Below, one piece after another: positions 58,354 through 64,000 of a stretch of 64,000 nt of DNA. The position numbers and the translations under genes were made by a program. The stretch comes from Zygnema cylindricum. Lineage: Eukaryota; Streptophyta; Zygnematophyceae; Zygnematales; Zygnemataceae. Every line of letters starts with the position of its first letter. Position 1 is the stretch's first letter. The stretch lies in NCBI GenBank assembly GCA_037447655.1, contig JBBHKE010000402.1, positions 155,126 to 219,125 on the forward strand, in the 5' to 3' direction. The notes under the pieces were generated by a model, which was not told where the DNA came from, did not search any database, and was given only the letters and a program-made list of their open reading frames with translations.

Positions 58354-59148
58354 AAGTTTTTAAGGGCTTCCTTAGTTGTAATAAAAGTGGATGGGTTTTT
58401 TTTGGGGTTATAATGGAATAATAAAAATGAATATTCCTGGGTTTCCTTATGGAATTTTCATTTTTTAACGGTCTCGTTGTTTTTTTGTAGAGTTTCTTGA
58501 AGGTGTTTGAGTTTTACAAACTGAAATGACATTGCTGTAGTTAAATTTAAAGTCGAAGGTTTTCTGAAGTTGATGGTTTTTCCAAAATAAAGATGATGCC
58601 TAAAATTTGTAAACTGAATAAAAATTGTAACTGAACTTGTGAAAGATTAAATCCTCAAAACAGAGATATTTTGGAAAACCCAGAAAGAAAAACCAAAAAA
58701 ACCGGAAAAAGTTTTGGAAAAACTCTATAAAGGCAAAAAACTCTTAAAACCCCGATTGCCGGTCATTGACTCTTGTCTGAAAATTTCAAATTTTATTTTT
58801 TAGGAAATCTATGGAATCTGAATTATTATTTTCCTAGGAGGAACAATACATCTTTCGGTTTCTTTTATGAAGTACAGTTTTTCTTGAGGCAATATTTTTA
58901 AGTGGGTTTTGTGCAGTTTTTTTTGTTTAAATAAAAAATGGGAAAAAGAGGATTGTCAGAAAAACAACGCAAAAAGGAGATATGATTTTCTTTCTCAAAA
59001 GCAAGTGCATTAAATGAAGATTTGTTTCTTCCTTTTTTTTTTTGACGTAAAACTGTATTTAGAAGAAAAAACTCTGGTGAAGCTTGAAGGAAAAATGTAA
59101 ACGCCAGATAATAACAGCAGAACATAATTCATATATATATATATATAT

Positions 59149-59193
<45 letters not shown>

Positions 59194-59236
59194 TATATAT
59201 ACACACACATATATATACACATATATAGATATATAT

Positions 59237-59273
<37 letters not shown>

Positions 59274-62200
59274 CACATATATATGTGTGTATTATGTTCT
59301 GCTGTTATTATCTGGCGTTTACATTTTTCCTTCACTGTTTGTTGTTCATTTTACTGAGAAAATGGCCTGTTCTGGTTCTTGATTTTTTTAATGTTGTTGC
59401 AAAAAATTGCAGGCTGAATATTATCAAAAGGAAATCCTCCCAGTTTTGAAGGAAAAGAAAGTGGTTTATTTTCCGTTAACTGATTCTCGTCTCGCGAACA
59501 ATAATGTGTCGGAAAGCTTACAACGGGTTCGGTGTCGAACCAATTTTGAGGCTCTCCGAAATACGGAGGTTATCGAAAAAGTTGCTTTATCTTTAGTGAG
59601 GCGTCTACGTGACCAAGGTCCATATATAGCTCTTCATCTCAGGTTAGATGTTTTCAAAACCTCAGAAAAAAGTAAAAAAAACTCGGGAAACCTCTGAAAT
59701 GTCTTTTAAAAAAGCCTTCATAACGGCTATCCAGATGTCTCGCTTTTAGGCAGCGAGGATTTTGTGTTGGGCATGGTTATCACTCTTAACTACTTGGGTC
59801 TTTTGTTAACAAACTGATTAAATGTGTCTATATTCTATTTATCTCTTGTTAAATGTGTCCATTTTCTATTTATCTCTTGTTAGACCTCTGTGAATATCCT
59901 GCAAGATCTTTCACATGTTTGTTTACACAAACCAACTTTCATTAAACTATGGAAAACTCTTTGGAAACTCTCCCCAAACTGTAGATTTTTACCACTACCG
60001 TTTGTTTGGATATTTTTCAGAAAGCTTATAACTGTCATTCTCTCTCTCTTTTGTCTGGTGTTACCAATTCAGAGTGTTTACCACAAAAATTTGCATCAAT
60101 TTTGATATACTTCTCCTTATTCATACGAATTTTGGTACAATTGTCTCCAAATCTCTCTAATTTTGACATAATTCTCTGTAATCCACATTAATTTTGATCA
60201 AGTCCTCCTTATTCCATATTATACTTGAAAAATTCCTTCTAATTCGACGGATTTTGATGTGATCTTCCCTAATTCACACTACACCGCCCATCATTACTAG
60301 AGTTAAACATTTATTGGGCAGTTAAACATTTTTCGGGCATTCTAAAGGTGTTAAACTCTGTGATCGACCTTCGGATTTTTGTTTTGAAGCAAGCATTCGA
60401 AAGGTAACGGTCTTATTGTTCGATGGTGATGTCACAATTTAAAATAGGAAAACTATGTGATGAGAAAGAGTACTACCCAAAAATGTTTAGCTCTCATAAA
60501 GTTGGACAGTGTAGTTGAGATATTATTCTCCACAATTTTTTTTTAGAATTTTCTCCAATCACTGTTTGGCTGTATTAGAGACCGTCTTTTCTTTTTTACC
60601 GAACAGATTTTGTCTAATACTTGGCCTTTCAAAGCCGTTTGAAACAAAGAATAGTTTATAAATAGTGTGGACCACACTAATGATGATAACACTAAATCTA
60701 AGATCTCCTAATCGTTGAAAGATGCCTGACAGAAAGTAGAAAGGAAATTTGAGTGTTTCTCACTGCCTCTCCACTTCTCTCATCTATGATCTCCTCTCCC
60801 CCTCTGTCACTGTTGATGTTCCATATTTCTACCTAATTAAGACAAGTTTTTGCTGTCTTTTGTTGTCGATTTTACTTCTCCCCTTCTCTTTCTCCTTCTC
60901 CTCCTCTTCTTCTCTTTTTTCTGCTTCTCCTCTTTTTCCACCTCCCTCCTCTCCTCCTCCTCGGCCTCCTCCTCTTCCTCCTCTTCCTCCTTCCCCTCCT
61001 TTTTACATTTCTCTTTATTTTTCTCCTTTACTTTCAGGTATGAAAAAGACATGCTGGCTTTCACGGGATGTAACCACGGATTGTCGTCCGAAGAGGAAGA
61101 GGAACTTCGAATAATGAGGTTAAATAATACTCGGTGGAAGGAGAAGGAGATAGAAGGAGAGGTGAGGAGGAAAGAGGGAGCGTGCCCTTTAACTCCGAGA
61201 GAAACAGCCCTCTTTCTCCGGGCAATGGGTTATCCCAATACAACAATAGTTTATATTGCGGCCGGGCAAATATATGGGACAGAGGGAATGAAGGTATGGA
61301 TTTTCTTCGGTTCAGTGGTGGTTTTTTTAGAGTTTTTTGGAGATCATCTGGTTTATTTGACGTTTTTATTTGAAGAGTTTTCATTTTTTATGAGTTCGTC
61401 GATTCTTCCTTGGGCACAATATTCTCGCAGGCTTTTCTCTCTCTCCCACTTGATAAGCTCTCAAACTCACAAAAACTTTCACACAGGGCAACTCACAAGA
61501 GGAAGCACTTAAGACCGTTCACTCACACCTCATTTCATCACCATTACACAAGGCTCGGCAGAATTCACGTATATTGAGCCGAAGCTTTTCTCCTCACTCT
61601 CACTCTTACAGTAGTCTCCTTATAATTGTTCTCGCTTCTCACTATCAGACTAACTCTTAACTAACTGTACAACCAACTGCCAGGTTGGGACGTTCTCCAC
61701 TAACACAAGGGACAGACTTCCACCGAATCCAGACTACGAACACCTCACAAAGACACATCTTCACCGAAACAAAGAAACGTGAGCTGGACCAGAAGACACG
61801 GTACCACATAACTCGCACGAAACATACATACATACTAAACCAAACAATTCATACTAAACCAAACAATACATACTAAACAAACAGTACATACTAAACCAAA
61901 CAATACGAACTAAACCAAACAATACAGATGTACCGAACCGAACTAAAGGAACTGACACGAACCCGAATACGCCGATTCCCACAATGTATCTAAACACCAC
62001 TCTCTTCGCCTCCCCTCCACCCCTCTCTTACAGACTTCAGTGCAGTGCTATCCCTTCGCATTGTCCCTTTCCACATTTTCCAATTATTTTCCTTCTCTAA
62101 CTTCTCTCGGTCTCACAGGCTTTCTTAAAGTTTTACTCCCCTTCTCCCCATTATGTTCCATCCCTTCTCTCTCCACACTTATTTTCCATTTGTCTCTCTC

Positions 62201-63482
62201 ACTTCACCTCCTCCCCTCCCCATCTCCTCCCTTTCCCTTTTCTCCCCCTTCTCTCCCTTCTCCCTCTCTCCTCTCCCCTCTCCCCCCTCTTTATCTCCCT
62301 CTCCTTCTCCCTCTCCCTCTCTCTCCCCCTCTCTCTCTTCGTCTCCCTCTCCCTCTTCCTCTCCCCTCTCTCTCTCCCTCTGCCTCTCTCCCTCTGTCTC
62401 TCTCTCTCTCACACACAGGCTTTGGTAGAGTACTACCCCTTCACGTTCTCCCACTCCACTTTAGCGACTCCTGAGGAATTGTTGTCCCTCGGTCATTTTC
62501 AGAATCGATACGCCGCCGTCGATTATACGGTGGCCGTCGAAAGTAATGTTTTTTTGGCAACTTACGAGGGAAATATGGCGAAAGTGGTACAAGGACATCG
62601 GAGATTTGAGTCCCATAGACGAACTATTGTCCCCGATAGGTGAGTTTTACGACTCATTGAGAGTTCGAGTTTTACCAATCATTCAATTTTGGACAATTTT
62701 GTTTGATTTGGGTTACTTTAAAGTTAATTAAGGGTTGAGACTTAACACTGCACAGTGTATCGCTATTCATGTTACTGTTTTTTTTGCCACTTCAAACATC
62801 TTTTCTCCGTACTTACTGGTCAGATTGTTAATCTGACGGTTGCTGGCGATCTCCAATCGAAAATCGGACACATGCGTACAGAGAAAAGATGTTTTAAGTG
62901 GCGAAAAAGACATTAACACTAGTAGCGGTGTACTTAACACTGAAATTGAGGGGAGACATAAATCATGAAAAGAATGGAAATTGTTGGAAAACTGACAGTG
63001 GGACATAGGCAAACTCTTGTGGTTAACAGATGAGTCTTTTAAGTTTTTTTTCGATTTTTTCCTTTACTTTTAGTTTTAGGGACGTTTTTGGCATGTTTTT
63101 TTTTTTTGTTTTTTGTATTTTCTTTTTGTTTTCTATTTTTGTTTTTTTTGTTTGGACAGCATTTTATTTTTCTGTTCGTCTGCAAAATATGTCATCTGCT
63201 CTATTTTGATCGCATTGATTATTTTTTTCATTTTTTTTTCGTTCCTTTTTCAGAAAACTTATTGTGGAGCTGGTGGATAAATACGATCGAGGGAATATTA
63301 CTTGGAAAAATGTAAAAAAGAAAATAAGGATCAGTCATTTGGATCGTATTGGGGAGCCCCATTTTCGGGAAGAAGGATCAAACCCAAAATTAGAAGAAAG
63401 TTTTTTTGCAAATCCCTTCCCGGGATGCATTTGTGAATCGCCGTTAAGATTGAATAAGGAGAACGGAACAGCTCAAATGTAA
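51717..63482 (+). CDS. Plant O-fucosyltransferase family protein (O-FucT, DUF246-type), split gene
   Basis: Likely Golgi type II glycosyltransferase using GDP-fucose. Exons read by eye: 1, 51717-52109 (131 codons, membrane anchor residues 98-123); 2, 52968-53130; 3, 53992-54193 (Lys/Glu-rich stem); 4, 55239-55344 (or from 55260); 5, 55815-55888; 6, 56592-56680; 7, 59413-59642; 8, 61038-61293; 9, 62419-62639; 10, 63254-63482. All use GT-AG. Motifs: [125 protein letters not shown]. Phases fit for 1-2, 3-6 and 7-10. Exons 2-3 do not fit, and the expected segment FxDIFDVxHF between 6 and 7 is not seen. A second ATG at 51888 is possible. Pseudogene or incomplete model. Confidence 0.88.
52150..52967 (+). 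other. O-FucT intron 1
   Basis: Starts at 52110 with GTAAAT and ends TTGACAG at 52967. T-rich, with a CCCT-rich tract at 52670-52745. No other gene seen. Confidence 0.6.
53437..53648. mobile_element. MITE-like element in O-FucT intron 2
   Basis: Imperfect inverted ends (GTTGATGTTTTTTTTTCAC at left, complement near 53600-53625 at right). Its inner block CAGAGAAAAGCTGTTTTTAAG is shared with the MITE near 62757-62928. No clear target duplication. Confidence 0.45.
54296..54394. repeat. GA-rich tandem repeat in O-FucT intron 3
   Basis: Copies of GAGAGGGAGGGAGTGAGGGA (20 bp), then plain GA repeats. Confidence 0.8.
54399..55000. repeat. 24-bp minisatellite in O-FucT intron 3
   Basis: About 25 copies of a unit close to TTTTTCCACTTTCTCCTCCA followed by TCTC. 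A 112-bp higher-order duplication is visible (54647-54710 repeated at 54759-54822). Because the unit is a multiple of three, the minus strand has long frames of the EKEMEEKV type; these are repeat artefacts. Confidence 0.9.
56364..56600 (+). repeat. Triplicated splice-acceptor region before O-FucT exon 6
   Basis: TTTGGCAGATATGTGAT occurs at 56364-56380, 56482-56498 and 56584-56600, each after a pyrimidine-rich tract. Only the third continues into exon 6 (ATGGTGGCAATAGC). The first two are followed within 3 bases by GTAAAA, a donor-like sequence. Confidence 0.85.
58297..58351. repeat. (AT)n microsatellite
   Basis: Uninterrupted AT dinucleotide run of about 55 bp. Confidence 0.95.
59086..59333. 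repeat. Perfect 43-bp inverted repeat with AT/AC microsatellite core
   Basis: Arms 59086-59128 and 59291-59333 are exact reverse complements (starting GAAGGAAAAATGTAAACGCC); the 162 bp between are AT/AC dinucleotide tracts. Lies 80 bp before exon 7 of the O-FucT gene. Could be a MITE or a hairpin amplified by replication slippage. Confidence 0.9.
60282..60511. mobile_element. MITE in O-FucT intron 7
   Basis: Imperfect inverted ends (CACCGCCCATCATTACTAG at left; complement of ...GGACAGTG at right) extending about 40 bp, with TA on both sides (60280-60281, 60512-60513). Related ends to the MITE at 49035-49573. Confidence 0.6.
60878..61010. repeat. CT-rich low-complexity tract in O-FucT intron 7
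   Basis: CCTCCT/CTTCTC-rich, just before the acceptor of exon 8. Long frames on either strand here are artefacts. Confidence 0.8.
62180..62410. repeat. CT-rich tract in O-FucT intron 8
   Basis: CTCTCCCTCT-type microsatellite forming an exaggerated polypyrimidine tract up to the acceptor of exon 9 (CACACACAG). Confidence 0.85.
62757..62928. mobile_element. Small MITE in O-FucT intron 9
   Basis: About 50-bp inverted ends sharing GCCACTT.AAACATCTTTTC; the right terminus reads AGCGGTG before TA, like the other TA-flanked MITEs here; the left terminus is diverged. Confidence 0.6.
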
Positions 63483-64000
63483 TGCTGGTTTTTTCTTTTT
63501 CTTTTTCTTTTTATTATATATATATATTTTTTTCAATTTAATGTTTTGAGATCATCTTTATTTTTTGTTCTAGCAGGTTTTTTTTTGGATATTGTCCTTT
63601 GTACAGGTAGCACCATCTGGCCCGATTTTAAAATTTCTCATTTTTCATTTATTTTTCAACATCGGAATTTATCATTACTTCTCCGGAAAATAAAGAAAGT
63701 CGGGCGGTGAAACCACGTTCGTGACAAGGTACAAAAAAAAATTAGCTCCGAAGTTTGTTCTTTTTGGTGTTTTCAAAAATCTTTTGGTGTGCACGCAGCA
63801 CTTTCTTTCAGTAGAACCTCTGTCTAGTATAGTCCGACGTTGGAGCTTTTTGAGATATATTAGCTGTACAATAGTGAAAGAAATTTCAAGAGCGAATTTA
63901 CTTACCTTTTTTTTTTAATTTAGGCTTTTTCTCACTTTTTTTAATTTTAGATTTTAGGCACTTATCTTTTATGTTAGGGTTGCTGAGGTCCTCAATCAAG
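63483..64000. other. Downstream of the O-FucT stop, no gene recognised
   Basis: T-rich and AT-rich sequence, probably 3' untranslated region and beyond. A short frame at 63721-63918 has no recognisable features. Confidence 0.5.

Larger units (their letters stand above)
56681..59412 (+). other. O-FucT intron 6 or gap with missing exon
   Basis: 2.7 kb, A/T-rich. Contains a segment related to 47900-48100 (56880-57050), an AT dinucleotide run (58297-58351) and the inverted repeat before exon 7. An exon of length 1 modulo 3, about 45-50 codons, is expected here but I see no matching reading frame. Confidence 0.6.

Noticed and set aside
59010-59449. Tyr/Ile repeat frames on both strands
   Set aside because: Artefact of the AT/AC dinucleotide core of the inverted repeat.

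Overview
The window looks like nuclear DNA of a plant (streptophyte): a long transposon graveyard on the left and one split, intron-rich gene of the plant O-fucosyltransferase (O-FucT) family on the right. The large introns, the plant-type O-FucT motifs and the plant Ty1/copia and Ty3/gypsy proteins support this. I cannot name the species; a large, repeat-rich genome is likely.

Layout. 1-3290: 3'-truncated Ty1/copia remnant A (+). 3290-4904: small LTR scraps and tandem repeats. 4900-38969: one Ty3/gypsy chromovirus-like element on the minus strand, split by eight later insertions, nearly all with readable 5-bp target duplications. Its 3' LTR holds copia B (5687-12107, +). Its gag holds a short LTR element L (17076-18258, -). 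Its 5' LTR holds copia C (19783-38520, -). C is itself split by copia D (21039-26216, -), which carries solo LTR E (23810-24999, +), and by solo LTR F (29597-37337, +), which carries copia G (30401-36900, -). With the insertions removed, the two gypsy LTRs are 973 and 971 bp. 39222-40276: solo LTR H (+). 40469-45600: remains of a DDE transposase-like gene (-) split by a 4.3 kb interval holding other repeats. 45.6-51.7 kb: non-coding, with fold-back and MITE-like elements. 51717-63482: O-FucT gene (+), about ten recognisable exons, introns full of simple repeats and MITEs.

Most notable: (1) the copia families B, C, D and G have a primer-binding site complementary to the inside (anticodon arm) of plant initiator tRNA-Met instead of its 3' end, and the gag ATG lies inside that site, so the CAU anticodon would pair with the gag start codon; (2) all the related copia LTRs carry, near their 5' end, a hairpin with a nearly invariant loop and a stem that changes sequence while staying complementary; (3) just after it all carry an antisense tRNA-like segment with a B-box-like motif; (4) the short element L has 27 nt almost identical to the 5' half of initiator tRNA-Met.

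No mobile element here looks coding-competent: all polyproteins have stops or frameshifts. The O-FucT gene keeps its N-terminal membrane anchor and C-terminal motifs, but I could not find the exon expected between exons 6 and 7, and exons 2 and 3 do not join in phase, so it may be a pseudogene or have exons I missed. tRNA comparisons and family assignments come from memory, with no database search.
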